Assembly: GCA_020683205.1 (NCBI GenBank)
Contig: CP085689.1
Span: 310,001 to 374,000, forward strand
Source of the DNA: Lentisphaerae bacterium WC36
GTDB taxonomy: Bacteria > Verrucomicrobiota > Lentisphaeria > Victivallales > SZUA-371
Length of the DNA stretch: 64,000 bases
Direction: 5' to 3'
The notes beneath the pieces were generated by a model that ran no database searches, had not been told where the DNA came from, and was given only the letters and a program-made list of their open reading frames with translations. A program made the translations under genes and the position numbers. Below, in pieces: positions 54,744 to 62,692 of this stretch (positions are counted from its first letter, which is position 1; each line of letters opens with the position of its first letter).

Positions 54744-55472
54744 TTATTTAATGTTTTTGAAGTTTTTAATCTTATCAATATGAGGAATTTTTAATAGAGT
54801 TCCCGCAGGTATAACTCCTTTTGGGTCTTTAATTAGATGCTTGTTTGCCTCATAAATTTTTTCCCATAAAGTCGCATCATTGTAAACCTCAGGTAAAGCA
54901 CTTATTGTTTTTAATGGTGCAGGTGTTTTTACTTCGAATGTACTTGCCTTAGTCAGATCAATAGGCGTTTGTTTTTTATATTGCTCGCTTTTATTATTGG
55001 CAATTGCGACCTCGGCAGAGATTATTTTGGGTGCATCTTTTGGAAGATTTGAATAATATTCATCATAGAATGATAGTTTAAATTTAATCTCTTTTAAATT
55101 TTCAGTAAGTTGCTTTATTTCAGCTACTTTTTGTGTATAATTTTTTCGAGCTTTTAATTCAGTTGAATAACGTTGTGCTTGTATTTCAAGTTTTTTGATA
55201 TTTCCTGCACTATCATCAATAACGAGGTTATCTTGAATCGAATTAAAGGTTTGCATTTGAGCATTTAATAGGTCAATTTTTGTAATTAAACTATTTAAAT
55301 TTTGTTGATAACTTTGCTGTAATTGTTGGTAATTTTGTTTCATTACTGCTTTTTTTGCGTCGTTTTCTTTTCTTACTTCGCTAGCCTTTTTAGGAGTTGC
55401 AGCGTTTAATGATGCGATAATAATTATTAAGCAAAGCGCAATAATTGATTTTTGATTGAAAAAATTAAACAT
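54744..55472 (-). CDS. Exported coiled-coil protein with C-terminal LysM-like domain
   Basis: A 242-residue protein with a Sec signal peptide (MFNFFNQKSIIALCLIIIIASLNA|ATP), a long Gln/Lys coiled coil (about 35-140) and a C-terminal LysM-like module (SALPEVYNDATLWEKIYEAN, then IPAGTLLKIPHID), which binds peptidoglycan in other proteins. AAGGA precedes the ATG. It is the first gene after a sigma-54 promoter and probably anchors the operon's products to the cell wall. Family identity beyond LysM unknown; the coiled coil recalls YgaU/XkdP-type or PgpB-like spacers only in general form. Confidence 0.72.
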   Translation of the reverse strand: MFNFFNQKSIIALCLIIIIASLNAATPKKASEVRKENDAKKAVMKQNYQQLQQSYQQNLNSLITKIDLLNAQMQTFNSIQDNLVIDDSAGNIKKLEIQAQRYSTELKARKNYTQKVAEIKQLTENLKEIKFKLSFYDEYYSNLPKDAPKIISAEVAIANNKSEQYKKQTPIDLTKASTFEVKTPAPLKTISALPEVYNDATLWEKIYEANKHLIKDPKGVIPAGTLLKIPHIDKIKNFKNIK

Positions 55473-55518
55473 ATTGTGATCCTTATAAAAATTTAATTAG
55501 ATTTTTTTATAGGAGTAT

Positions 55519-55535
55519 CGCAATAAATATGCCAG
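55519..55535 (-). promoter_or_regulatory. Sigma-54 promoter of the LysM/receiver/TPR operon
   Basis: The minus strand reads CTGGCATATTTATTGCG: TGGCA and TTGC blocks are both perfect, with GG and GC exactly 10 bases apart. The -12 GC lies 48 bases before the ATG at 55472, giving a leader of about 35 bases with AAGGA. It matches the same layout as the promoters before glnK and the quinone reductase gene. Confidence 0.7.
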
Positions 55536-55584
55536 AAAGAATAATTCTACTTTGTTTTGAAGAGTAGGAAAGTTAGAAAAAATA

Positions 55585-55677
55585 TAAAAAAAGGAAACAG
55601 GTATGACTCCGCTTAAAAATAACAATAAAGTCTCGCAACTTTGAACTTAAACCATTCAGAGATATAACCTGTTTCCT
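55585..55677 (-). ncRNA. Candidate small structured RNA (about 90 nt)
   Basis: On the minus strand, AGGAAACAGGT (55677-55667) and ACCTGTTTCCT (55602-55592) form an 11-bp closing stem that extends inward past a bulge (AT/AT, G.U, then CTC/GAG). Inside is a hairpin AAAGT-TGCGAG-ACTTT. The 3' stem arm is followed at once by six T (55591-55586), an intrinsic terminator. A sigma-70 promoter, TTGCTT (55712-55707), 17 bases, TATTTT (55689-55684), places the start 6 bases later exactly at the first A of the closing stem. No ORF. It does not match SRP, 6S or tmRNA as I know them. Alternative: a miniature inverted-repeat element. Confidence 0.6.
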
Positions 55678-55683
55678 ACTCAT

Positions 55684-55712
55684 AAAATAATCTTGTTTAA
55701 GTAAAAAAGCAA
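55684..55712 (-). promoter_or_regulatory. Sigma-70-type promoter of the small RNA
   Basis: TTGCTT (-35, 55712-55707), 17-base spacer, TATTTT (-10, 55689-55684); the predicted start 6 bases on is the first base of the RNA's stem. Each hexamer matches four or more of six consensus bases. Confidence 0.5.
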
Positions 55713-55948
55713 GAGTTTTTAGGAAAAATTATTAAAGTTTCTTTGTAAGAAGTTAATAACTAACAAGGTATAAAAATAATTGCATATGTTTTTAAATTAC
55801 TATGAATATGTTTGTGATTTAAAATAGTGTAAAAATATTTTTAAGTTATAAAAAAGCAATATTTTTTTTGTAACAACAAGAGTTCGTGATAAATTGTTAT
55901 AGCTATAGGGTATTTCTGCAAAGATTAAAAAATATATAGAGAATTGTG

Positions 55949-56695
55949 ATGAAAAAAAAACTTAGTGATTTTGTTGAAAATAGTAGATTATTTAATTATG
56001 GAATCATTTTATTGATTATTATCAATATTTTGGCGGTTATTTTGCAATCGGTAAATGTGATTGAGAAAAAATTTGATAAAGGTTTTTTATTAATTGAAGA
56101 CATTTCGATTATTATTTTTACAGTTGAATATATTATTCGCTTTATTGCTTTGAAGGACAAGTATAAACGTTCTTGGTACTATTTTTTCTCTCCAATGGCA
56201 ATTATAGACCTTTTGGCAATAATGCCATTTTATTTACCGTTTATTGGTATAGATTTGCGGTTTATGCGTATTTTTAGAATTTTTAGAATTATTAGAGTTG
56301 CAAAGTTAGTTAGTTACATTTCCGTATTAGAACTATTTAAACGAGTAGTAAAAAAAGAGAAAGATGCGTTAATTTTAACTTCATTTATTATGATTACTTC
56401 TATAATTATTTCTTCTGTTTTGATTTATTATGCTGAATATGAAGCTCAACCAAGTAAATTTTCAAGTATTCCTGCATCAATGTGGTGGGCTATAGTAAGC
56501 TTAACTACTATTGGGTATGGAGATATGTACCCAATTACTGTAATTGGCAAAACAATTGCTAGTATTATGGCATTAATTGGCATCGCAATCATTGCGATGC
56601 CAACGGGGATTATTAGTGCGGCTTTTATTGCTGAAATCAACTATAAAAACCGCCAAAAATGTCCTCATTGCAATAAGAGTTTGGATCTTGAATAA
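55949..56695 (+). CDS. Voltage-gated-type potassium channel
   Basis: A 248-residue six-TM ion channel. S1-S3 occupy about 14-100; S4 has Arg at every third residue (LRFMRIFRIFRIIRVAKL, 103-120), a voltage sensor; the pore has TTIGYGD (about 186-192), the K+ selectivity filter, then S6. The C-terminus ends in KCPHCNKSLDLE, a half zinc ribbon (CxxC) not common in KvAP-like channels and perhaps for metal-mediated tetramer contacts. ATG 55949 (GAGAA upstream) is preferred to the GTG three bases earlier. Inner-membrane K+ efflux, complementing KtrAB uptake. Confidence 0.93.
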   Translation: MKKKLSDFVENSRLFNYGIILLIIINILAVILQSVNVIEKKFDKGFLLIEDISIIIFTVEYIIRFIALKDKYKRSWYYFFSPMAIIDLLAIMPFYLPFIGIDLRFMRIFRIFRIIRVAKLVSYISVLELFKRVVKKEKDALILTSFIMITSIIISSVLIYYAEYEAQPSKFSSIPASMWWAIVSLTTIGYGDMYPITVIGKTIASIMALIGIAIIAMPTGIISAAFIAEINYKNRQKCPHCNKSLDLE

Positions 56696-56710
56696 TTATC
56701 ATGCTAATAC

Positions 56711-58054
56711 TTAATCCTCATCTTTGTGGGTTGTTACCGAACACCCTCCTGCTGAACAGCCACCAGCAGAACAACCACCAATAATTGGTGAATTTGTATT
56801 GAATTCTTTTACTTTATTCCACGGCATTTTTGCCAAAATCATAGCCATGCCGCAATAATCAGTAATTCCTGCAAATATGAGTCCGCAACCAACAAAGGCA
56901 CTAATTCCTATAAAACCTATATGTACAAAAGATAACCCAATTCCTAAAAGAACTAAAAAGCCAGCGGCAATACGAACTTGACGCTCTAAAGACATACGTT
57001 TTTTGTTTTGTAATAATTCATTTTCTGCAATAACTTTGTACGCATTCATACCTCCATTAATTACCATTGTTCCAGCAATATGGTGTTTTTCAAGAATCTC
57101 TTGTGCACGTTGAGCTCGAGAGCCCGATTGGCACATTATTAAACGTGGAGCAGGAATCGCCATCACTTTTTCAAGGTTGTCTTCTAAATCGTCAACTGGA
57201 ATTAGAACGCTATTTGCAATTTTTTCAGTAGCGTGTTCTCCTGCTGTTCTCACATCTAAAACACTATGGTGTCCACCATTTTTGATAAATTCTTGAGCCG
57301 ATTCAACTGAAATTTCTTTAGCTATATCAACGCCTTGACGGTTTAATTTTAATAACATATCCATATTTGCTGGACGAGGAGGTTTATTGCCAACTAAATT
57401 ATCAATAAATTTTTCTCGCTCGGTAATTTTTAACCAACTGTTTTGAGTTTTTTGTTTTCCAAGCGTACTGCTAATTTGGTCGTTATAATCATGTCCAGGA
57501 AGTAGAGTAGTCTCATTTGATAATTCATTCAAAATATATTGCAATGAATCAAATAATTGTCCAGCATCTCCACCCAGAAAATCAGTGCGTGCAATACTGT
57601 TTATTAATAAGGTATCTCCAGAAAATAGCATTTCATCGTTATAAATAACGATATGGTCTGGGGTGTGTCCTGGAGTATGTTTAATGGTAAATTTACTGTT
57701 ACCTAATGAAATAACTTCACCATCTTTTGGAAAATATTCGACTCCTTGATGTTGCGCTTTTTCATGAGCAATGCGTGTTGCTACTGATTCATGATCTTCA
57801 AGAAGTTTTGTTAATAATAAGGCTCCAGATGGGTGGTCCGCATGAGTATGCGTATCAACAATAAAATTCAACCTTAAGTTATTATTAACCACCAAGTCGA
57901 CAATATCATAAACGAAATCTAAGTGGCAATCAATAATCATTGCCTCTGAACTATTTTTATCGACTACGCAATAGCTACGGCAACCTTGAGCGTGACCCAA
58001 AATATAAACTTTACAACTTGTGAAATCTAACTCTTTATTTATAACTGAATTCAT
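56711..58054 (-). CDS. Metallo-beta-lactamase/rhodanese fusion with DUF2892 membrane segment
   Basis: A 447-residue three-part protein. An MBL domain (about 1-230) carries THTHADHPSGA (H69, H71, D73, H74), FSGDTLLINS and LLPGHDYND, the persulfide dioxygenase/glyoxalase-like type. A rhodanese domain (about 255-365) has the active-site Cys in MCQSGSRAQ. Then come two TM helices of DUF2892 (VRIAAGFLVLLGIGLSF..., YgaP-like) and a Cys-rich end GGCSAGGCSAGGCS. Expected role: sulfane-sulfur oxidation and transfer at the membrane. Start: AAGGAG lies 7 bases before ATG 58054; longer in-frame starts lie inside the AraC gene and lack support. It begins one base after the regulator's stop. Confidence 0.9.
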   Translation of the reverse strand: MNSVINKELDFTSCKVYILGHAQGCRSYCVVDKNSSEAMIIDCHLDFVYDIVDLVVNNNLRLNFIVDTHTHADHPSGALLLTKLLEDHESVATRIAHEKAQHQGVEYFPKDGEVISLGNSKFTIKHTPGHTPDHIVIYNDEMLFSGDTLLINSIARTDFLGGDAGQLFDSLQYILNELSNETTLLPGHDYNDQISSTLGKQKTQNSWLKITEREKFIDNLVGNKPPRPANMDMLLKLNRQGVDIAKEISVESAQEFIKNGGHHSVLDVRTAGEHATEKIANSVLIPVDDLEDNLEKVMAIPAPRLIMCQSGSRAQRAQEILEKHHIAGTMVINGGMNAYKVIAENELLQNKKRMSLERQVRIAAGFLVLLGIGLSFVHIGFIGISAFVGCGLIFAGITDYCGMAMILAKMPWNKVKEFNTNSPIIGGCSAGGCSAGGCSVTTHKDED

Positions 58055-58055
58055 T

Positions 58056-58943
58056 TTAATTCTCCTTTGTTTTGATTGATTTAGCGTAATCAGCTGGTGT
58101 AACTGCAAAATATCGTTTAAATTCTCTACTGAATTGGCTTGAACTTTCATAGCCAACTTTTTTAGCGACTTCTGTAACTCGATAATCTTTTTGTATTAAA
58201 AGAGTACGTGCTTTATCTAGGCGAATTTTTTTGATATATTGAATTGGTGATGACGCTGTTAATTCTTTAAAATTACGGTGAAATGATGACGAACTCATTC
58301 CAGCTATTTTGGCTAAATTTTCAACATTTAAAATTTTGTTATAATTATTATGAATTAATTTTAATGCTTTATCAATACGAGATAAGTTGCTATTCTGTGT
58401 TAATAAACTATATAACATTTTAGATTCTTTTTGACACAAAATATAAAACATTAATTCTTTTAAAAAACCATGACCTAAAACTTTACTTTCTAAAGGATTT
58501 TGTAAACATTTTAAAAGTTTCAAAAGCAATTCATTTAATTTTTTTTGCCGTGGTAATATTGTTAATGCTACAGACTCAACTTTAGAAATATTAATCAAAT
58601 CTGAACGGTATTCATTAATTTGTGAAACAATTTGACTTAACATTGGGTAGTCAAACTCTATCATCAAAAGCAGTACTGGTTCATCCTCATTTGAAATTGT
58701 TTCGCATTCTGCTGGCAAAGGAACCGACATTAAAAGGTAATTATCCTGATCATATTCGTAAACTTTTTCATCAAGGTAAACTCTTTTTTTGCCTTGACCA
58801 ATAAACATTAATCCTTGCTTATAACATAGTGGCTCTCGATGACGGTAGCTACTTGTTTTGAAAATAGTAACATCTTCTAAATTAGTTTTATTTAGCCCTT
58901 CTTTTGGAGCTAAATTTTTCATTAAAGATACAATATTATTCAC
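58056..58943 (-). CDS. yqhC: AraC-family transcriptional regulator (YqhC-like)
   Basis: A 295-residue regulator. N-terminal AraC-type cupin region (about 30-130: SYRHREPLCYKQGLMFIGQG, YEYDQDNYLLMSVPLPAECE) and two C-terminal helix-turn-helix units (LAKIAGMSSSSFHRNFKELT; VAKKVGYESSSQFSREFKRY). The GTG start at 58943 is preceded by AAGGG about 11 bases upstream and is preferred to ATG 58922, which has none. It is divergent from the YqhD-like dehydrogenase gene over 193 bases, the same arrangement as yqhC-yqhD of E. coli, where YqhC activates yqhD on aldehyde stress. It is upstream of the MBL-rhodanese gene in one operon. Confidence 0.88.
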   Translation of the reverse strand: MNNIVSLMKNLAPKEGLNKTNLEDVTIFKTSSYRHREPLCYKQGLMFIGQGKKRVYLDEKVYEYDQDNYLLMSVPLPAECETISNEDEPVLLLMIEFDYPMLSQIVSQINEYRSDLINISKVESVALTILPRQKKLNELLLKLLKCLQNPLESKVLGHGFLKELMFYILCQKESKMLYSLLTQNSNLSRIDKALKLIHNNYNKILNVENLAKIAGMSSSSFHRNFKELTASSPIQYIKKIRLDKARTLLIQKDYRVTEVAKKVGYESSSQFSREFKRYFAVTPADYAKSIKTKEN

Positions 58944-59136
58944 GGTGATATTTATCCCTTATTTTTAATGTAAATATACATTAGTTGATAGTAATAGACA
59001 ATAAAAATAGCTAAATTAAAGAGAAATATGCATGGTTATGATAGTTTTATGTATTTACAAAAAATGAAATTTATCATATATTAATTTTTATAGAAAAGAT
59101 AAAAATATGAACTATTAAAAAAATTTGGAGCAAAAA

Positions 59137-60309
59137 ATGCTTAATTTTACGTTTTATAATCCTACTAAGATTGTTTTTGGTAAAGGGCAATTAGTAGAAT
59201 TGGATAATTTAGTGCCAAGTAATTGTAAAGTTTTAATTATTTATGGAGGGGGGAGCGTTAAGAAAACTGGTGTTTTAGATATGGTAAAAACACAGTTAGG
59301 AACCTCTAATCGCGAAGTTTTTGAATTTGGTGGGATTTTACCAAATCCACAATTTGATATCTTGATGGATGCAGTTCGCTTAGTGCGTCAACAAAATATT
59401 GATTTCATTTTGGCAATTGGTGGTGGATCGGTGATGGATGGAACAAAATTCATTGCTATTACAGCTAAAAATGAAGAGTTTATGGGACGTGAAGAGGAGG
59501 TTTTAAATTTTGGTTTCGCTGGAGTGCCGGCTGAAAAATCAATCCCATTTGGAACAGTTGCAACCCTACCTGCGACGGGATCTGAAATGAATAGTGGGGC
59601 AGTAATTAGCCGTGGGGATGATAAATTAGTGGTGATGAGCGAGCTAAACTTTCCGCAATTTTCAATTCTCGACCCAGAGTTAACATTTACATTACCTCCA
59701 AAACAGGTAGCCAATGGAGTTGTAGATACTTTTGTTCATACTACTGAACAATATGTCACATATCCAGTTGAAGCTCGTTTTCAAGATCGCACTGCTGAGG
59801 GAATTTTGAATACATTAATTGAAATTGGAACAAAAACTGTTGAAGAACCTGAAAATTATGATGTGCGTGCAAATTTAGTTTGGTGCGCAACAATGGCGTT
59901 GAATGGGTTAATTGGGGCAGGGGTGCCACAAGATTGGAATACACATATGATTGGTCATGAAATTACTGCTCTTAGCGGAATTGACCACGGGCGTACATTG
60001 GCTATAATTCAACCGGCTGTTTGGAAAGTTAGAAGAAGACAAAAAGCAGATAAATTAATTCAATATGCTGAGCGCGTATGGGGTATTACAACTGGTTCCA
60101 TTGATGAGAAAATTGATGGTGCTATAGAAGAGACTGAGAAGTTCTTCCATTCATTGAATGTTCCTACTCGTTTAAGCGATTATGGCCTTGATGCGTCCTT
60201 TATTGATAAAGTAATTGCTAATTTAGAAAAACATGAAATGACTGCTTTAAGTGAGCATGGCGATGTGACACTTGATATTTCACGCAAAATTCTTGAGGTT
60301 GCTTTATAG
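59137..60309 (+). CDS. yqhD: NADPH-dependent alcohol/aldehyde dehydrogenase (YqhD family)
   Basis: A 390-residue Fe-type alcohol dehydrogenase closely matching YqhD along its length: YNPTKIVFGKGQL, YGGGSVKKTGVLDMV, AIGGGSVMDGTKFIA, TLPATGSEMNSGAVISR, LPPKQVANGVVDTFVHT, PENYDVRANLVW, NGLIGAGVPQDWNTHMIGHE and SDYGLDASF. Metal ligands lie in VVDTFVH, HMIGHE and IDHGRT. It reduces short aldehydes such as butanal, methylglyoxal or acrolein. Start: TTGGAG is 6 bases before ATG 59137; the in-frame TTG inside that site was rejected. Likely activated by the divergent AraC regulator. Confidence 0.94.
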   Translation: MLNFTFYNPTKIVFGKGQLVELDNLVPSNCKVLIIYGGGSVKKTGVLDMVKTQLGTSNREVFEFGGILPNPQFDILMDAVRLVRQQNIDFILAIGGGSVMDGTKFIAITAKNEEFMGREEEVLNFGFAGVPAEKSIPFGTVATLPATGSEMNSGAVISRGDDKLVVMSELNFPQFSILDPELTFTLPPKQVANGVVDTFVHTTEQYVTYPVEARFQDRTAEGILNTLIEIGTKTVEEPENYDVRANLVWCATMALNGLIGAGVPQDWNTHMIGHEITALSGIDHGRTLAIIQPAVWKVRRRQKADKLIQYAERVWGITTGSIDEKIDGAIEETEKFFHSLNVPTRLSDYGLDASFIDKVIANLEKHEMTALSEHGDVTLDISRKILEVAL

Positions 60310-60344
60310 ACAACTATGTGTTGAGATTTAAGCTGTAAATTTTT

Positions 60345-60380
60345 CCCTTTAGCTGAAACTAAAGGGATTTATTTTATTTG
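60345..60380 (+). terminator. Intrinsic terminator after yqhD
   Basis: CCCTTTAG (60345-60352), 6-base loop, CTAAAGGG (60359-60366), then ATTTATTTTATTT. It works for the plus strand; on the minus strand the flank is A-rich. Confidence 0.75.
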
Positions 60381-61402
60381 CTCAGTTTAACTTTGATAAT
60401 ATCATAGTAAAGCCTTTGATTTTTCGGGAGATGAATTTGTGATGTTGTAAAATATAAATTCCCTTCATTATCAAATGCAAAAGAGTCTGCCCACCTAATT
60501 AATTTATTTGGTTTAACAAATTTAGATATTTTGTTTTTTTTACTCAAAATATTGATAGAGTTGTCTTCTAATCCACCTAAGTACAAATTATCATTTTTAT
60601 CAAAAATTATACCATCTGTAGCTGGAACTTTTGCTACAAATTCAACTTTTTTTTCTAACGTTTGATTAGATATTTTTTCATCTCTAAGAAATTGAGTTTT
60701 TATACGATAAAGAGAGTGTGATGTTAAAGCAATAAAATATAGATATTTTTTATCATTTGTTAAACCGATACCATCTGAATCAACGCTATTTTCCCATTTA
60801 ATTCCATCGCAAATTAGATAATTTTTTTCACTTTGAACAGCCTTCGCTCCTTGTAATAACCTACGAGATTTGCCATCTGTTAAATTCAAAACAATAATTG
60901 CTCCATTGCCGGAATCAGTAATGTAAGCATAGTTTTTGGTTTCATCAATTCTAATATCATTAAAGTATGAATCTTTGTGATAATTTTTTTCAGAAAAATG
61001 GTATGTCGCATTCAATGTATTAGTTGCTAAGTTATATTGATAAAGTTTTGGTCCTTCCGCGAGAACGCCCTTAAAGTTTGGATTACATGTATCAAGAACC
61101 CAAAGTCGATTCTTTTTATCAACGATAACAGATTGCACAGCTTTGAACAGGTTTAAATTAGTTTTCTCATTTGGAAAGGAAACAGCTTTTCCTTTAATTA
61201 TTTCTGCTACTTTTATTGGAACGTTATCACTCCATGTTGGAAAATTAACAAATATTCTATTTTCTTTATTGATTGCAATTCCAGTCCATTGTTGTTTACT
61301 TGAAGAAACGATAGAGATTTCATGAGCTAAAGATAATGTAATAAATAAAAATGAAAAAAATGAAATAGATAAAAATAATTTTATGGCTTTAAATTTTAAC
61401 AT
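60374..61402 (-). CDS. Yellow/major royal jelly protein-family secreted beta-propeller
   Basis: A 342-residue protein with a signal peptide (MLKFKAIKLFLSISFFSFLFITLSLAHE, cut near LAH). The body is a six-bladed propeller of the yellow/MRJP type, with RLWVLDTCNP, YFNDIRIDETKNYAYITDSG, SVDSDGIGLTNDKKYLYF and TSHSLYRIKT. Insect members bind amines or act as dopachrome tautomerases; bacterial relatives are poorly known and often annotated as L-dopachrome tautomerase-related. Exported to the periplasm or beyond. AAGGAG precedes the ATG. It stands alone, convergent with yqhD. Confidence 0.86.
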   Translation of the reverse strand: MLKFKAIKLFLSISFFSFLFITLSLAHEISIVSSSKQQWTGIAINKENRIFVNFPTWSDNVPIKVAEIIKGKAVSFPNEKTNLNLFKAVQSVIVDKKNRLWVLDTCNPNFKGVLAEGPKLYQYNLATNTLNATYHFSEKNYHKDSYFNDIRIDETKNYAYITDSGNGAIIVLNLTDGKSRRLLQGAKAVQSEKNYLICDGIKWENSVDSDGIGLTNDKKYLYFIALTSHSLYRIKTQFLRDEKISNQTLEKKVEFVAKVPATDGIIFDKNDNLYLGGLEDNSINILSKKNKISKFVKPNKLIRWADSFAFDNEGNLYFTTSQIHLPKNQRLYYDIIKVKLSK

Positions 61403-61497
61403 AATATAGAGTAACTCCTTTTTAACTCATTATATGCTTTGAACTTAGTTTTGTCTATTCAGAGGAACTTTTTAAAATAAACTTTTATCTTAATTTG

Positions 61498-61537
61498 TTA
61501 CCTTTGGGTGTTTCTTAAAAGAAATAGCCAAAGGTAA
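61498..61537 (-). terminator. Hairpin spanning the chrA second-half stop codon
   Basis: TTACCTTTGG (61498-61507) pairs perfectly with CCAAAGGTAA (61528-61537); inner TTTCTT/AAGAAA extends it. The stop codon 61515-61517 is in the loop side. No strong T run follows on the minus strand, so it may be an mRNA-end stabiliser rather than a simple terminator. Confidence 0.45.
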
Positions 61538-62102
61538 GTCCCATTAAAGCAGAAAGAGTTAATGCCCAAATTACACTTAACTTAAATTTTTTCATTAGTA
61601 TAACTACAACAATAAAAATAACAATTCCTTGCCAGTTAAAACGGATAATTAGTGTAAATTTTTTTGGCACTTTATCTATTATTTGTAACGAAAATAATGC
61701 CTTATTAGCAAAAAATAATGCAGCAGAGAAAATAAATCCTACAACTGCTGGGCGGATTCCTGATAAACCACTTTCAATAAGCTTGTTTTCTTTGAATTTG
61801 TTAAAATAATAATTCACCATAGTAACAATAATTAATGACGGAATTAATAATCCTAATGTCGCAACTGTTGCTCCAGTAATACCAGCATTGACATAACCAA
61901 TATAGGTTGCCGCATTAATTCCAATTGGGCCAGGAGTTATTTGTGAAATTGCCACAATATTACTAAATTTTTCGCTAGTAATTAGTGCATATTTTTTTAT
62001 TAATTCAGCTTCAAAAAATGGAATCATTGCCAAGCCCCCACCAAAAGTAAAACCACCTATCTTAGCAAAGATATAAAATAATTTTAAAAAGATATTATTC
62101 AC
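61515..62102 (-). CDS. chrA2: Chromate transporter, second half (CHR domain)
   Basis: A 195-residue CHR-domain membrane protein: LFYIFAKIGGFTFGGGLAMIP, SQITPGPIGINAATYIGY and a conserved C-terminal helix bundle of about five or six TM segments (LIIRFNWQGIVIFIVVVI). Short CHR proteins work as heterodimers of two adjacent genes, as here. The family exports chromate in known cases, though other anions are likely in an organism not selected for chromate. It overlaps its partner's end by 8 bases. Confidence 0.9.
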   Translation of the reverse strand: MNNIFLKLFYIFAKIGGFTFGGGLAMIPFFEAELIKKYALITSEKFSNIVAISQITPGPIGINAATYIGYVNAGITGATVATLGLLIPSLIIVTMVNYYFNKFKENKLIESGLSGIRPAVVGFIFSAALFFANKALFSLQIIDKVPKKFTLIIRFNWQGIVIFIVVVILMKKFKLSVIWALTLSALMGLTFGYFF

Positions 62103-62692
62103 AATCTTTCTCCGAATTTTCAGCGACTTTAGTCATTTTTAGGGCATTAATTTTGTAACGAATTATTCCCACAATTGCCATGACTACAATAATCAAAATA
62201 ATTTGTTCACGAAAAAAATTAAGCGCTAAAAAGCCCAGTATAGCAATGACGATTTCAAAACGTGTTTTTACCACTTTTTGCCATAAATTTAGCGCAGATA
62301 AGAAAATTGTCGCACAAACTCCAGCTCTAACACCTAAAAAAACATTTTTAAGCGCTTCATTGTCTTGTAAATTATCTGTAAATATTGCTATTAATAAAAT
62401 TATCACAAACGATGGCAAAACCATGCCTAAAGATGCAGTTATAGCCCCCCAGAATCCAGCCACTCTACTCCCCACAAATACTGAAGTATTTACTGCTATG
62501 ATTCCTGGAACTGATTGTACAATTGCAATAACATCAACAATATCTTCGTGATCAATCCATTTCTTTTTTTCGACAAATTCATGCTCCATAATTGGCAACA
62601 TCGCATAGCCACCGCCAACTGTAAATAGTGAAATTCTGAAACAAGTTGCAAATAGTGACCATAATTTTATAAATAAATGTATATTCTTTCAT
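62095..62692 (-). pseudogene. chrA1: Chromate transporter, first half, apparently frameshifted at codon 2-3
   Basis: From in-frame ATG 62601 a 168-residue CHR protein is read (MLPIMEHEFVEKKKWIDHED, AIVQSVPGIIAVNTSVFVG). But the conserved start of the domain (CFRISLFTVGGGYA) is coded just upstream of this ATG in the same frame, with no start codon there. An AAAGGA plus ATG at 62692 lies exactly where the gene should begin; removing one A from AAA at 62687-62689 would restore MKNIHLFIKLWSLFATCFRI in frame. So the gene seems to carry a one-base insertion, or a sequencing error. If real, the transporter pair may be inactive. Confidence 0.7.

Larger units (their letters stand above)
55473..55948. 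other. Divergent intergenic region with promoter, small RNA and channel leader
   Basis: 476 bases between the LysM gene and the K+ channel gene. From left to right: leader and sigma-54 promoter of the LysM operon (55519-55535), the small RNA (55585-55677) with its promoter, then about 230 bases of very AT-rich DNA that must hold the channel promoter; no clear signal seen there. Confidence 0.5.

Noticed and set aside
55585-55677. Identity as SRP RNA, 6S RNA or tmRNA
   Set aside because: The SRP tetraloop/asymmetric-loop motif, the 6S open bubble and tRNA-like ends are not seen; left as unclassified.
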